Below, one piece after another: positions 16,177 through 25,670 of a stretch of DNA of 50,166 nt. Positions within the stretch are counted from its first letter, which is position 1. Each line of letters begins with the position of its first letter. Both the position numbers and the translations under genes were made by a program. The notes below the pieces were generated by a model. That model saw only the letters and a list, made by a program, of their open reading frames with translations, had not been told where the DNA came from and made no database searches. This stretch comes from a virus. The stretch lies in IMG/VR virus record IMGVR_UViG_3300035187_001512, positions 1 through 50,166 of that record; one strand, 5' to 3'.

Positions 16177-19100
16177 CTAAACAAAATAATTTGGATCCAA
16201 TATAATTGGTGGATTTGCACCTACTTGACGATATATAACAGTTCCATTAATACCCACCTCTATGTCAAAACTTCTTGGATCATTAACATCTGTTCTTCTA
16301 ATAAGGTATTCGGTGTAAGAACCTTGGAAAATTTTCTCGGGATTTTGACCGTCTGGTCCCGGACATAATGGAAATAAATAAGTCGGACTTGTACTTACGG
16401 CTTTTCTCGGAACCCACGCACTTGCCATACACCCAATTGTGGGGGGCCAAGCATTACCATCACAATCAACAAAAAAACCGTCTGAACCAAGCCAGTCACA
16501 AGTTGTGGCAGATAACGAAGGTATGATTGTCAATGGATTACCAGAGTATGGATATGTTATATTAGAATACCACGGAACAATCCAAGTACCTGTTGAATTA
16601 CGGTAACTCATGTTGCCAACTGTTCTTACAATACCTCTCACTCTAACAAAAGGGTCAATACTTCTAAGTGCTGTGTTAGAAATTGATGAATAATTTATAT
16701 CAGCATAATAACTTGGGTTTACATTGTTGGCAATGAAAGTAGTTACCGTTCCAGAGCAGGCGGAACATAAAGGGTCATTTCCACCGTAGTTGTTAGTTAT
16801 CAAATTCATATTGATTATCATTTGGAAATTTCCAGGTGTATTAGTTGTGGTTACTGAAGATGAAGGATGAAATGACCAAGATTTTAATGTAAATTGATTA
16901 TCAGCACAATTTGAATTTATATTAAGTGGTTGATAGTGATCAAAAATAATTACTTTATAATAATCGACTGATGTTGGTAAAGGGGCTGTTGGTAACCATC
17001 CTATATTAGTCATTCTGGATAAATAAGAATTATAAAATGCGTCTCTATCGGTTTGACTTGAACACGTAATTGTTATCACATTATTAACTTTTGTGACATT
17101 GACTGTGTTTGGTATATTAGAAGTACAAGTTGTAGTTACACCAGTATTAACTGTTGTACAGTTTCCACCTAATGGACCAAGAGGACTTATAGGTGAATAA
17201 AGAGTTGGTGTAAGTGTGTCCATTCTTGAATTGTCACCGGCACTACATGGACATTCCGGACCCCCCTGATTTGAGGCGTTTAAATATGGATTACTCAACC
17301 CAGGAAATTCAGGGTGAAAATACTTGAAAATATCTTCGTTTGCCAAAATGTTTGCACTACAACCTGTAACGGTAAAGTCAACATCGAGAAGGTTACAGGT
17401 AAAACTAGGATTTGAAGTTAATGTTGATAAAATAATTTCTTGACCATACGGGTAAGAGTAAAATTGTTGTATACAAGAATCACATTCGAACCGTTCCAAA
17501 CAAGTGAAGTATAAATCCCAAGAAGTTTGGTTTTGAGTTTGATTCGGTATCACTTCGATTATTAAATAATCGCCATTATTAATAACAAAGTTACTCAAAT
17601 TAATAACTTTCATAAAATAATTGTTAGATGCCTGAAAAGTTGTGGTGAAAACATATTTTTTTGGTAAACTAGTTACTCTATAATCAATATTTTGATTTAG
17701 GTTAGGAATTACACTATTTGGACATTGCATAACCCCACCTACTTGAATATATTCTACCACAATTGGTACATTACCATAATTCGATCCAATAAATGTTATT
17801 TTTAATGTGTCTGGAACAAGTTGACCTTGAAATGCATAGGGAATATATTTTTTACTCGGGTCTATATCAAAATGTGCATACATACTTCCCGGAGGAACTG
17901 CCGAACCCGGGAATGTTGAATACTGTACTCTATGTTCATATGCTCCAGTAAGTGTTCCATTGGTACAATTAAATGATTGTATATTAACTTCTTGAGATGT
18001 GAAACAATCCATCATTGCTTGAGTTGTTCCAGAAATCCCAGTTGGGGTGTATGTTGTTCCAGCAATTGTAACGGCTTGTAGAACTGGTGTATAAAGACCA
18101 GGAGGTAACATCGGGGAATTTAATCCAGTCATCGGATGGTTGTAATTGTAAGGACCAACAAACGGAAAAGGCGTACCAAAACCAGATTTTAATGCAATGT
18201 TTCCAGATGAATCATACCAGAAAATTGTGTATGCCTGAATGTTTCCACAAGTTCCAGTTAAATTTCCACATGTCAATTGACCAACAGTATTTAAGTTATA
18301 TCCAGAAAGACCTAAGTTACATGGGTCTGTACATAAATTCATGGTGGTCACACAATTCTCATCTAATGCGGTGACGATACCACTCGCATTGAACGTATTA
18401 TCAAATGGTGTACTTACAACGCTACCTCCAGTTGCAATTGACATATTAATTAGTGCGGTTATTCCTGCCGGATAGGTTGATGATGCAAATGTACTTGCCG
18501 GTGGAATGATTAAGTTCATTGTAATATTTTGAGAAATACAATTAGATGTTAACTGTTGGATTACTAAATCATCAAGACCTAATATATAATTATCATTATT
18601 ACCACTTGGTTCATTATCTGTAATTAAAATAATTATTTTTTTATGAGTTGGTAAGAAACTTCCCGCAATTCCAAAATTAATAATTCTATCAATTGCAACA
18701 TCAGATGGCTCTGGACCACCGATACCATTACCCAAAAAGAACCCAAAAAGAGGATTATTTAATTTATTTAATTGTACTGAAAAAGATGATTGATTGTTTG
18801 GTGTCATAACTTCCATTGCAGTTATAACCTGTGCTCTATTTGGTCCAATGTTTTGGTAAACATATTTTTGTGATGCTGGAAGTGAAGTATATTCTACTGA
18901 TGATACGTATGTTAAATAATTTGGAAAATCGTCAGTTTCATCAAAAATTACTAATCCAAGTCTATAATTGTTATTTGAATTAGTAATAATATTGTTTACA
19001 ATAGTTGCTATGTTTGTTTTGATAGCATTTATTGCAGGTCCCATACTTCCAGTATAATCCACAACAAATACGACATCCATTCCATCTTCACAATCAACCT

Positions 19101-21501
19101 CAGGTAGAGGTAAAGAAGAACTACTTGGGGTGGGTGTTGGTGTAGTAGTTGGTGTTGGTAATGGAAAAGTAGAAGAAACCGTAGGTGTTGGTGTGGTAGT
19201 TGGTGTTGGTAATGGAAAAGTAGATGAGGGAGTTTGAGTTGGTGTCACGGTGACTGTTGGAGTGATAGTTGCTGTAATCGTCGGTGTTGGTGTTGGTGAC
19301 TGAGTATTGAATTGGAAGTCATTCGGTTCACAAACAAGTGGATTACAATCCGGACAATCCGGATTAAACATAGAAAATCTATCTTTTAAAATTTTAAAGT
19401 TATGTTTGATTTCAGGGGCTGTCAATGGAGAAACGTAAAATCTAAATTGTGATAGAGCACCATCAAAGGTACCCCCAAAATTTTGTTCTAAAACAATATT
19501 TGTATTTAAACCAGAAAGTGAGGTTCCACTCAAAACATTTTTTGGGAACAACTCAGGATCTTGTATATAATCCGTATATGGTAAAGTACAAGCGGATAAT
19601 ATTAAATTTTCACGTAATCCCTGGGTTCCACCACCCCAAGACATATTAAATGGTACTCCAACTTGTCTTTCTTTATCAGTGTCAAGAGGCCGTGGAATAA
19701 TCTCTTCAAAGTCCTCTACTGTAAAAAATATTTTTCCATTTACATATATTTTTAAAGAACCTTGTCTATAAACAACGTCATCTAACCATTTTTGATTAAG
19801 TTTTACAATTTCTATTTCTTTTGGATCTAAACTACAGTGCGTAATTGGAGGTGAAATTAATTTTACAGTATCGTTTGCTAAAGAGTCCAAATATTTTATT
19901 TCTGTAATATCGCCTAGACCGCCAAAATATCTTAAGTCACATTTATCAAAAAATGTATATCTTCTCCACACAATATCTAACAACAACCATTTCGGTATAT
20001 CAAAAAATTCACTACACCTATCTAAACAGTAGTCGTATATACCCTTAGGTGAACAATAGTTATCGATTGTATGTCCAGTTGTATAAGTAAATCCTGTTGT
20101 CTCACAAGTCCCGGTTGTTTCGCAAGATCCAGTAATTCTCAAACTTCTAATGCAAATTTTAGGGTTTTTTGGATCACCAGAAAATCTTACTGATAATGCG
20201 TTAGATAGTGCGTCTAATTTTGGATCTTTTTCGCAAGTATCTTCGATAGAAGTCCACCCACTCATTGAACATGGGTGACAATCCTCACATTCACAATCAT
20301 TACAAGTTGTACATGTTGGTGTACAGACTGGTTCTGGTATACAATAAATTGGACTCGAGGTGGGAGTTGGTGTCGGTGTGGGTGTTGGTTCACAAGGTGG
20401 ACATATCAAAGGTACAACAGGTAATGGTGTTGGTGTATATCCAGTTGTAAAATAACAAGGATGAGATTTACATTCCCAACCACACTTATCGCAAGGTAAT
20501 TCATTACACCCACAACCACAACTTGTTATTTGTTGTCCACAAACATGACACCCATAGTTTACATGCGGATCATGAATTCCGTCTTGGGATCTTGGTGGAT
20601 AAACAAAAATACATCGACTGTTTGTAACCCCTGTGTTACAACAAGCACAAGTTACCCAACAATCTCTCAGCGGTGTTGTCACTCTTGTATATCCAGTAAA
20701 ACAATTCGGTGTACCGTCAGCATGATGATAAAATTTGTTTTCAGCACGAGTCCCTAAATAAAATACAGTTCCCGCATTATCTGGATATAATTCATTTAGA
20801 GTAGTTTCATTTGGACCTGGAGTATATTGATCTATGAGTCGTGGTCTGACAACCATTTCTACAGCCCAACCTTTAGGTACTCTCTCAGGTAAAATTTCAT
20901 AATCGTAACCAAATAATTTATAAAATCCTTGATAAAACCCACCGTAAAGTTCATGATACTTTCCGACCGAAGGCTCAATCTTTCCCTCAACCTCATATAG
21001 TGTTGTTTTTGTAATTCCGGAAAACCTATTATACTGTGAAGTATAACCAGTTACCTGAAACATTTTCATTCTTCTATCAAAATATGTTCTTTGAAATTTC
21101 AATAGGTCGTCAAACAAGCCATTTGTGTAGGTAATAGTTGGTCCAACAATTTTGTCAACCAACCCATTATCCATACCGACTAATCCTATGTCACAAATTG
21201 TTTGAGCGGTAAAACATGACAAATCTAAATTTTCTTCATTATAGTATGTTTCTGATACAAGAAGATTTCTGTTGTCATAATTTTTATATGTAAGATTTAA
21301 TTCTTGTGTTGTTTCTAAATTATTGATATCATAATATACCGGTAATCTATTCCCATATCCTTGAGCAATCAAATATGGTGAAAAAACTACTTCTTCATTA
21401 TAATCTTTCTCATCAGATGTCAAAGACATATCTGAAATCTCATGAGCAAAGTTGAGTTTTAACTTATTATATACGTATTGATTAATGTTTTGTTGAGCCA
21501 T
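16177..21501 (-). CDS. Giant multidomain virion protein with Cys-rich region, Pro/Thr linkers and VWA domain
   Basis: A 1774-residue protein. The N-terminal ~280 residues have no recognised fold. Residues ~280-425 are very Cys-rich with many C-x2-C pairs (CACCNTG, CHVCGQQ, CGCGCNELPCDKCGWEC), suggesting metal clusters or disulphides. Residues ~480-725 may include a LamG-like beta sandwich (GALSQFRFYVSPLTAPEIKHN). Residues ~730-797 are a Pro/Thr linker with a tandem [12 protein letters not shown] repeat. Residues ~805-1000 are a von Willebrand A domain whose MIDAS motif (DYTGS) and later ITDNEPSG Asp are intact, so metal-dependent adhesion is possible. The remainder is unassigned. The ATG lies 5 nt after a GTATTTATA element and faces the divergent gene at 21547. 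A virion adhesin role is inferred. Confidence 0.85.
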   Translation of the reverse strand: MAQQNINQYVYNKLKLNFAHEISDMSLTSDEKDYNEEVVFSPYLIAQGYGNRLPVYYDINNLETTQELNLTYKNYDNRNLLVSETYYNEENLDLSCFTAQTICDIGLVGMDNGLVDKIVGPTITYTNGLFDDLLKFQRTYFDRRMKMFQVTGYTSQYNRFSGITKTTLYEVEGKIEPSVGKYHELYGGFYQGFYKLFGYDYEILPERVPKGWAVEMVVRPRLIDQYTPGPNETTLNELYPDNAGTVFYLGTRAENKFYHHADGTPNCFTGYTRVTTPLRDCWVTCACCNTGVTNSRCIFVYPPRSQDGIHDPHVNYGCHVCGQQITSCGCGCNELPCDKCGWECKSHPCYFTTGYTPTPLPVVPLICPPCEPTPTPTPTPTSSPIYCIPEPVCTPTCTTCNDCECEDCHPCSMSGWTSIEDTCEKDPKLDALSNALSVRFSGDPKNPKICIRSLRITGSCETTGTCETTGFTYTTGHTIDNYCSPKGIYDYCLDRCSEFFDIPKWLLLDIVWRRYTFFDKCDLRYFGGLGDITEIKYLDSLANDTVKLISPPITHCSLDPKEIEIVKLNQKWLDDVVYRQGSLKIYVNGKIFFTVEDFEEIIPRPLDTDKERQVGVPFNMSWGGGTQGLRENLILSACTLPYTDYIQDPELFPKNVLSGTSLSGLNTNIVLEQNFGGTFDGALSQFRFYVSPLTAPEIKHNFKILKDRFSMFNPDCPDCNPLVCEPNDFQFNTQSPTPTPTITATITPTVTVTPTQTPSSTFPLPTPTTTPTPTVSSTFPLPTPTTTPTPTPSSSSLPLPEVDCEDGMDVVFVVDYTGSMGPAINAIKTNIATIVNNIITNSNNNYRLGLVIFDETDDFPNYLTYVSSVEYTSLPASQKYVYQNIGPNRAQVITAMEVMTPNNQSSFSVQLNKLNNPLFGFFLGNGIGGPEPSDVAIDRIINFGIAGSFLPTHKKIIILITDNEPSGNNDNYILGLDDLVIQQLTSNCISQNITMNLIIPPASTFASSTYPAGITALINMSIATGGSVVSTPFDNTFNASGIVTALDENCVTTMNLCTDPCNLGLSGYNLNTVGQLTCGNLTGTCGNIQAYTIFWYDSSGNIALKSGFGTPFPFVGPYNYNHPMTGLNSPMLPPGLYTPVLQAVTIAGTTYTPTGISGTTQAMMDCFTSQEVNIQSFNCTNGTLTGAYEHRVQYSTFPGSAVPPGSMYAHFDIDPSKKYIPYAFQGQLVPDTLKITFIGSNYGNVPIVVEYIQVGGVMQCPNSVIPNLNQNIDYRVTSLPKKYVFTTTFQASNNYFMKVINLSNFVINNGDYLIIEVIPNQTQNQTSWDLYFTCLERFECDSCIQQFYSYPYGQEIILSTLTSNPSFTCNLLDVDFTVTGCSANILANEDIFKYFHPEFPGLSNPYLNASNQGGPECPCSAGDNSRMDTLTPTLYSPISPLGPLGGNCTTVNTGVTTTCTSNIPNTVNVTKVNNVITITCSSQTDRDAFYNSYLSRMTNIGWLPTAPLPTSVDYYKVIIFDHYQPLNINSNCADNQFTLKSWSFHPSSSVTTTNTPGNFQMIINMNLITNNYGGNDPLCSACSGTVTTFIANNVNPSYYADINYSSISNTALRSIDPFVRVRGIVRTVGNMSYRNSTGTWIVPWYSNITYPYSGNPLTIIPSLSATTCDWLGSDGFFVDCDGNAWPPTIGCMASAWVPRKAVSTSPTYLFPLCPGPDGQNPEKIFQGSYTEYLIRRTDVNDPRSFDIEVGINGTVIYRQVGANPPIILDPNYFV
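19105..19310 (-). repeat. Pro/Thr linker with tandem [12 protein letters not shown] unit
   Basis: Within the VWA-domain protein, a segment encoding [15 protein letters not shown] appears twice in tandem, flanked by [13 protein letters not shown]. The plus strand shows the unit ggtgttggtaatggaaaagt repeated. The tract immediately precedes the VWA domain and probably acts as an extended spacer. Confidence 0.75.
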
Positions 21502-21506
21502 TTTTG

Positions 21507-21515
21507 TATAAATAC
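21507..21515 (-). promoter_or_regulatory. Putative late promoter element GTATTTATA, divergent pair (minus side)
   Basis: Minus-strand GTATTTATA only 5 nt before the ATG of the 1774-residue gene. Used as a -10 type element it would give an essentially leaderless mRNA. It sits back to back with the plus-strand element at 21526-21534. Confidence 0.5.
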
Positions 21516-21525
21516 CTCCATCGCA

Positions 21526-21534
21526 ATATTTATC
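21526..21534 (+). promoter_or_regulatory. Putative late promoter element ATATTTATC, divergent pair (plus side)
   Basis: Plus-strand ATATTTATC, 12 nt before the ATG at 21547. It is the plus-strand counterpart of the element at 21507-21515, so the 45-nt gap would hold two divergent promoters. Confidence 0.45.
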
Positions 21535-21546
21535 AAAAAAATAGAT

Positions 21547-22671
21547 ATGTTAGTTTTTAATAAAAATATTCTTAAAGGATCTTACTTTTTTCATTTAAAG
21601 GAGCAGAACAATAAACTTATGCTACACTTTAATAACCTGAGAGTTTTAAATGAAAATAATACAAATTTAATTACATTTATTTTTTCTAAAGATAAACTAA
21701 GCAATGTGAGTCATCTAATTGAAAATCTTGTTAATGAAAAAAAAGATTTGAAAGGTAAAGATTTAGAAAATGAATTTGTAAAAATTGATCAGGGTCTTGA
21801 CCAAAAAGAAATCCGAGACCTTACACAAAAGTTAAAATCAATTTTTACAAAATTTAAAGAAAATAAAGAATTTCAACTTGATTCTAAGGACAAAAAAAGT
21901 ATAGAAAAAAAATCCCCGAAATTATTGGAAGTAATTCCCATGATATTAAAAAAAATAATTTCATCTAAAGTTGATCTTAAACGATTTGTAAGATTCTTAG
22001 GTAAAGAAATAACCGTTAAATTACCTAAGGAAGTTCCATCTGGTGAAATCGATGAATTGGTAAATGATGATGGTACTTTTATAAATTCTAGTGTTCCTTT
22101 ATTAAATCTTTGGTTACATCCAAGATATACTCAAGATATGACGGTTGCTATGACAAGACAAACTACAAATCCAATAGTTCGTGGTTATAGAGTTTACTAT
22201 GGTGAATCAAAAAATTTAGAAAAGTCATTAATCAAAGAAGTGGATTATACCGGAAGTTATGCTTGGGAAGATGTCCAAGATGCCAAAACTTATAAGGAAG
22301 CCGATAAAATTTTACAAAAACGTAATGGGATTAAAAATGAAAAAAATAGAGAGGAAAGATTAGATATTTTTGGATTTGATCCTGAATTAGATGCTGAATT
22401 AGAGGATGAAAAAAGACACGGTTTTTGTAAAAAATGTTTTACCAAAAGAAGACTGTCTGAGTTAGAAAAAAATAAAATGGAAAGTATAATTGATGAAATA
22501 TTGTTAGATAAAAAAAAATCTAATAAAGATGTAATGAAGAAAAATACCGAATCTTCGTCAAATCCAGTAGAAAAAATTTTAGTAAAAAATTTAGAGTCAA
22601 TTAAAAAATTGGCAGATAAAGAAGATTTGGATTTCAATTCACTTTTAAAAAAAATAAAAACTGATGAATAG
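21547..22671 (+). CDS. Conserved-looking phage protein of unknown function, 374 residues
   Basis: The start is set at the ATG at 21547 (MLVFNKNILKGSYF). An earlier in-frame ATG at 21478 would overlap the divergent gene and both promoter elements. The protein is Lys/Glu-rich and largely helical. Residues ~45-130 look like coiled coil. A central part has NSSVPLLNLWLHPRYTQDM and a folded region with RGYRVYYGESKNLEKSL. A CKKCF pair near residue 297 could be half a metal site. The C-terminus is charged and helical (KKLADKEDLDFNSLLKKIK). It heads a plus-strand run of five genes with 1-8 nt overlaps or gaps. No family is recognised; head or tail assembly is possible from context. Confidence 0.7.
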   Translation: MLVFNKNILKGSYFFHLKEQNNKLMLHFNNLRVLNENNTNLITFIFSKDKLSNVSHLIENLVNEKKDLKGKDLENEFVKIDQGLDQKEIRDLTQKLKSIFTKFKENKEFQLDSKDKKSIEKKSPKLLEVIPMILKKIISSKVDLKRFVRFLGKEITVKLPKEVPSGEIDELVNDDGTFINSSVPLLNLWLHPRYTQDMTVAMTRQTTNPIVRGYRVYYGESKNLEKSLIKEVDYTGSYAWEDVQDAKTYKEADKILQKRNGIKNEKNREERLDIFGFDPELDAELEDEKRHGFCKKCFTKRRLSELEKNKMESIIDEILLDKKKSNKDVMKKNTESSSNPVEKILVKNLESIKKLADKEDLDFNSLLKKIKTDE

Positions 22672-23134
22672 TGAGTTATATGGTCAAGAAATTGTAATTC
22701 CAGATGAAGTAATAAATCATCTTACTGTGTGTTTTGAAAATGCACCAAGTTCAAATTCAAACACAGAAGGACATAATAGAAATCAGGAATTACGAAACAC
22801 TGGGTATGTGACTTATCAACAACTTGGAAGGATGAAAAATTGGTTTGATTCTTTCGATGGAAAAAAAGAGGATGCTCCGTACGTTTTAAATGGTGGTGAC
22901 TATATGTATAATTGGATAAACAATACATTACAAAGTCTTAGAAACGGGTCTAATCTTCAAACAAAAATAGATAAAGAGTATCGTCCTGAAGATGTAAGTG
23001 ATGAACTCATAACCGACATGGGATGGTTGTCAAATATGAATAGACCATCCAAAGAACATAGTAGTGAAATTGATGATTTGAAAATTACAGAAAGTGTAAA
23101 AAGAATAAACCAAATAATTAAAAAAATAATATAA
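22664..23134 (+). CDS. Hypothetical phage protein with C-terminal IIKKII helix
   Basis: A 156-residue protein starting 8 nt inside the end of the previous gene. It contains TGYVTYQQLGRMKNWFDSFDG followed by LNGGDYMYNWINNTL, which looks like a compact helical domain. It ends in a basic amphipathic helix, ITESVKRINQIIKKII. Similar short I-I-K/R-x-I-I helices occur at the ends of several other proteins in this window. No enzymatic motif is seen. The neighbours suggest a structural or assembly role. Confidence 0.65.
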   Translation: MNSELYGQEIVIPDEVINHLTVCFENAPSSNSNTEGHNRNQELRNTGYVTYQQLGRMKNWFDSFDGKKEDAPYVLNGGDYMYNWINNTLQSLRNGSNLQTKIDKEYRPEDVSDELITDMGWLSNMNRPSKEHSSEIDDLKITESVKRINQIIKKII

Positions 23135-23135
23135 A

Positions 23136-23423
23136 ATGGCAACTTCAGAAAGATTGGATTTTAGTCAACCTCTAAATGATCTTGGTATTATTGGTCAGGA
23201 CCAAAGAAAAAAGTTAATCCCAAAAAATGACTATAAAGAAACTAATCAGTATTCAGCAACTAACAAAGATGCAATTAGTGATGGAGATGATTTTGGTAAA
23301 GGTACTGGTGTTTTTTTAGACACAGTAAATGGTGGTTCTCAACTTGATATCATTGAAAGAAAAAATGAAATCAAAATAAACGAATATCAACCAAACAAAC
23401 CATATACAACCCCTTCGGCTTAA
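23136..23423 (+). CDS. Small hypothetical protein
   Basis: A 95-residue hydrophilic protein, probably largely unstructured. It starts MATSERLDFSQPLNDLG, has a central GKGTGVFLDTVNGGSQLDI, and ends with a Pro-rich tail (NEYQPNKPYTTPSA). It begins 1 nt after the previous stop and ends 1 nt before the next start, so it is part of a tightly packed operon. No domain is recognised. Confidence 0.6.
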   Translation: MATSERLDFSQPLNDLGIIGQDQRKKLIPKNDYKETNQYSATNKDAISDGDDFGKGTGVFLDTVNGGSQLDIIERKNEIKINEYQPNKPYTTPSA

Positions 23424-23424
23424 A

Positions 23425-23808
23425 ATGAAACTTTACAAAAATTTAAAAGGTCTTATTCTTGAAATAGCATCCTCAAGTACAATTGTAGATGCTATTAAAA
23501 AAAGAAGAAGAGTTATAATTTATTATGAAGGTGACGAACCAGGAGGAAATGGTCTTAGAATTATTGAACCGGTTTGTTATGGGTATAGCAAAACTGGGAA
23601 TCCAGTTTTGAGAGCATGGGATTTAGAGGGTGCTTCTCATAGAGCATACCTAGGTGAAAAACCACTTCCTAGTTGGAGGTTATTTAGATTGGATAGAATA
23701 CAATTTATAAGACCAACAACTGAGTTTTTTGACTCACCTCAACCAAATTATAATCCTTTGGGTGACAAAAGTATGTCAAGGGTAATAATAAACGCAAAAT
23801 TTGAATAA
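23425..23808 (+). CDS. Stand-alone WYL-like domain protein
   Basis: The 127-residue protein matches the pattern of a WYL domain, a ligand-sensing Sm-like fold usually fused to a helix-turn-helix. Visible features are AIKKRRRVIIYYEGDEPGG (residues ~24-42), RIIEPVCYGYSKTGNPVLRAWDL (~48-70) and the characteristic SWRLFRLDRIQFI near 92-104. No DNA-binding domain is attached. WYL domains bind nucleic acid or nucleotide ligands and regulate CRISPR and anti-phage systems in bacteria. A single-domain phage version could be a regulator, a decoy or a structural repurposing. Its position among uncharacterised virion-type genes does not decide between these. Confidence 0.6.
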   Translation: MKLYKNLKGLILEIASSSTIVDAIKKRRRVIIYYEGDEPGGNGLRIIEPVCYGYSKTGNPVLRAWDLEGASHRAYLGEKPLPSWRLFRLDRIQFIRPTTEFFDSPQPNYNPLGDKSMSRVIINAKFE

Positions 23809-23809
23809 T

Positions 23810-24391
23810 ATGAGTGCTGAAGATGATTTGATAAAAAAACTGATGATATCAAAACAAATCATGCAAAAACATGATACCATGGGTAGAGCAAAAGGAAATG
23901 ATGTCACAACACCCATGGTTGAGGAATTTACTCCAGTTGCTGGTCAATACAATATTCCCCAAGAACTAATGATGGAATCTAGACCATCAACAAATTATAA
24001 TACAGAAATTCCATCTGAGGATAGAATTAAAAATTCAAAACTTCCTGACGAAATAAAAAGACTGATGTTGGAACACCCAATTGAGAAACCAAATGTTGGA
24101 TCTGGAACAGTTTTATCAAATGATCTAGTTGAAAAAGCATCTCGTTTAATGAATACTGATGCATCAGGTAAACAAATTAAACCTAATCAACCTTCACCAA
24201 AATCACCAATAACTGAATCTGTTAACATCAATAACATACGTGGGTTACTTAAAGAAGTCGTTGAAGAGGTTTTAAATGAAAATGGATTAATTGTTGAATC
24301 CGAAACAAATTCTAATGAAATTTTTAAATTCAGAGTCGGTCAACATATATTCGAGGGAAAATTGACAAAAATTAAAAAACTAAAAGATTAA
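23810..24391 (+). CDS. Hypothetical protein with LLKEVVEEVL motif
   Basis: A protein of about 193 residues. The ATG at 23810 is preferred over an upstream TTG at 23801 that overlaps the previous stop. The N-terminal 130 residues are hydrophilic with low predicted order (EDDLIKKLMISKQIMQKHD; PSPKSPITES). Then comes an amphipathic helix, INNIRGLLKEVVEEVLNENG, and a small beta unit (EIFKFRVGQHIFEGKLTKIKKLK). The helix plus short beta module resembles C-terminal segments recurrent in marine and freshwater T4-like phage proteins. Function unknown. It is the last gene before the glycan island. Confidence 0.65.
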   Translation: MSAEDDLIKKLMISKQIMQKHDTMGRAKGNDVTTPMVEEFTPVAGQYNIPQELMMESRPSTNYNTEIPSEDRIKNSKLPDEIKRLMLEHPIEKPNVGSGTVLSNDLVEKASRLMNTDASGKQIKPNQPSPKSPITESVNINNIRGLLKEVVEEVLNENGLIVESETNSNEIFKFRVGQHIFEGKLTKIKKLKD

Positions 24392-24449
24392 AGAAATAAG
24401 TTGATTTGTTTGTAAAAAAGTTTTATACTTAACTCAAACAAATTATTTT
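24392..24449 (+). promoter_or_regulatory. Gap between structural and glycan genes, possible promoter
   Basis: This is one of the few gaps over 50 nt in the plus-strand gene run. It contains two TTTG motifs (24405-24408, 24409-24412) and a TATACTTA at 24424-24431, a weak match to the Bacteroidetes TAnnTTTG -7 box. There is no RTATTTATA element. A promoter for the glycan genes is plausible from position, but the match is poor. Confidence 0.25.
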
Positions 24450-25664
24450 ATGTCAAACAAAATTAATGTATTAGTACTTCCCAGTGACAAATCTGGAGTT
24501 GGCAAGTTTCGATCAGTCGATCCCCATATTCATTTACAAAATTTATACCCAAACGATTTTCATATCGATATTGATTATGAACCAAAGATCAATGACTATA
24601 ATTATTGGAAAAAATATCAGATTGTTCATGCCCATAGAAATATTGGACAAAACTATGAAAATACTCCCAATTTAATTAAAATGTTAAGACAAAACGGAAT
24701 CATTGTAATCATTGATATTGATGATTATTGGTTACCAACTAAAGAACATCCAATTCATCAACTTATTGTTACAAACAAGATTCATGAAAAAATTATTGCA
24801 AATATAAAAGAAGCGAGTTATGTCACAACCACAACCGAATTGTTTGCATCTGAAATCAAAAAGTTTAACCCAAATGTTGTAGTTTTTCCAAATGCCGTTG
24901 ATCCCAACGACCCACAATTCAATGAGCCAACACAACCGTCAGAAAAAATTAGAGTTGGTTGGTTAGGTGGATCTTCTCACTTACATGATTTAAAACTTAT
25001 GGACGGTTTTGTTAATAAACTTAAACCAATTCAGAATAAACTACAATATTATCTTTGTGGGTTTGATGTAAGGGGAGTTGTAACTGAAATTAATCAAGAA
25101 ACTGGTGAACAAAAACAAAGACCCATTCGACCTGATGAAACTGTTTGGGCAAGATATGAAGAATTATTCACAGATAACTACAAAATCATTTCTGAAGATT
25201 ATAAAAGTTTTTTGATGAAGTTTGAAGAAAAAGAGTTCTTAGAATCTCAAAACGAAAATTATGTAAGAGTATGGACAAGACCAGTAAACTCTTATGCAAA
25301 AAATTATTCTAAGTTTGATATCTCGTTGGCACCGATCAAAAACCACATGTTTAATAGAATGAAATCTCAATTAAAAGTTATTGAGGCTGGTTTTTATAAA
25401 AAAGCATTGATTGCGTCCCAAGTAGGACCTTACACTTTAGATCTTAAACACGCTTTAAATCAAGGTCAATTTACAAATGGAAACGCCCTTTTGGTTTCAG
25501 AAAATAATAACCATAGTGATTGGGCCAAAAACATTAAAAAATTAGTTGATAACCCGAACATGATCGAAGACTTGGGTAATCAATTATATGAAACAGTGAA
25601 AGACAAATATAGTTTAGTTACTGTTTCGATCGAAAGAAGTCAATTTTACAAATCTATAATTTAA
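24450..25664 (+). CDS. GT-B fold glycosyltransferase (GT4-like)
   Basis: A 404-residue two-domain glycosyltransferase. The N-terminal acceptor domain starts NKINVLVLPSDKSGVGKFR. The donor domain begins at IRVGWLGGSSHLHDLKLM (near 170) and ends with a helix-rich region containing SQLKVIEAGFYKKALIAS (near 310), the equivalent of the GT4 E-x7-E donor-binding segment. It ends with a typical C-terminal crossover helix. Length is normal for GT4. It opens the glycan island and is followed 6 nt later by the exonuclease gene. Sugar and acceptor cannot be read from the sequence. Confidence 0.8.
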   Translation: MSNKINVLVLPSDKSGVGKFRSVDPHIHLQNLYPNDFHIDIDYEPKINDYNYWKKYQIVHAHRNIGQNYENTPNLIKMLRQNGIIVIIDIDDYWLPTKEHPIHQLIVTNKIHEKIIANIKEASYVTTTTELFASEIKKFNPNVVVFPNAVDPNDPQFNEPTQPSEKIRVGWLGGSSHLHDLKLMDGFVNKLKPIQNKLQYYLCGFDVRGVVTEINQETGEQKQRPIRPDETVWARYEELFTDNYKIISEDYKSFLMKFEEKEFLESQNENYVRVWTRPVNSYAKNYSKFDISLAPIKNHMFNRMKSQLKVIEAGFYKKALIASQVGPYTLDLKHALNQGQFTNGNALLVSENNNHSDWAKNIKKLVDNPNMIEDLGNQLYETVKDKYSLVTVSIERSQFYKSII

Positions 25665-25670
25665 TACTTT

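Noticed and set aside
24392-24449. tRNA or small RNA in the largest plus-strand gaps
   Set aside because: The gap is too short for a tRNA and shows no cloverleaf arms or strong hairpin by eye.
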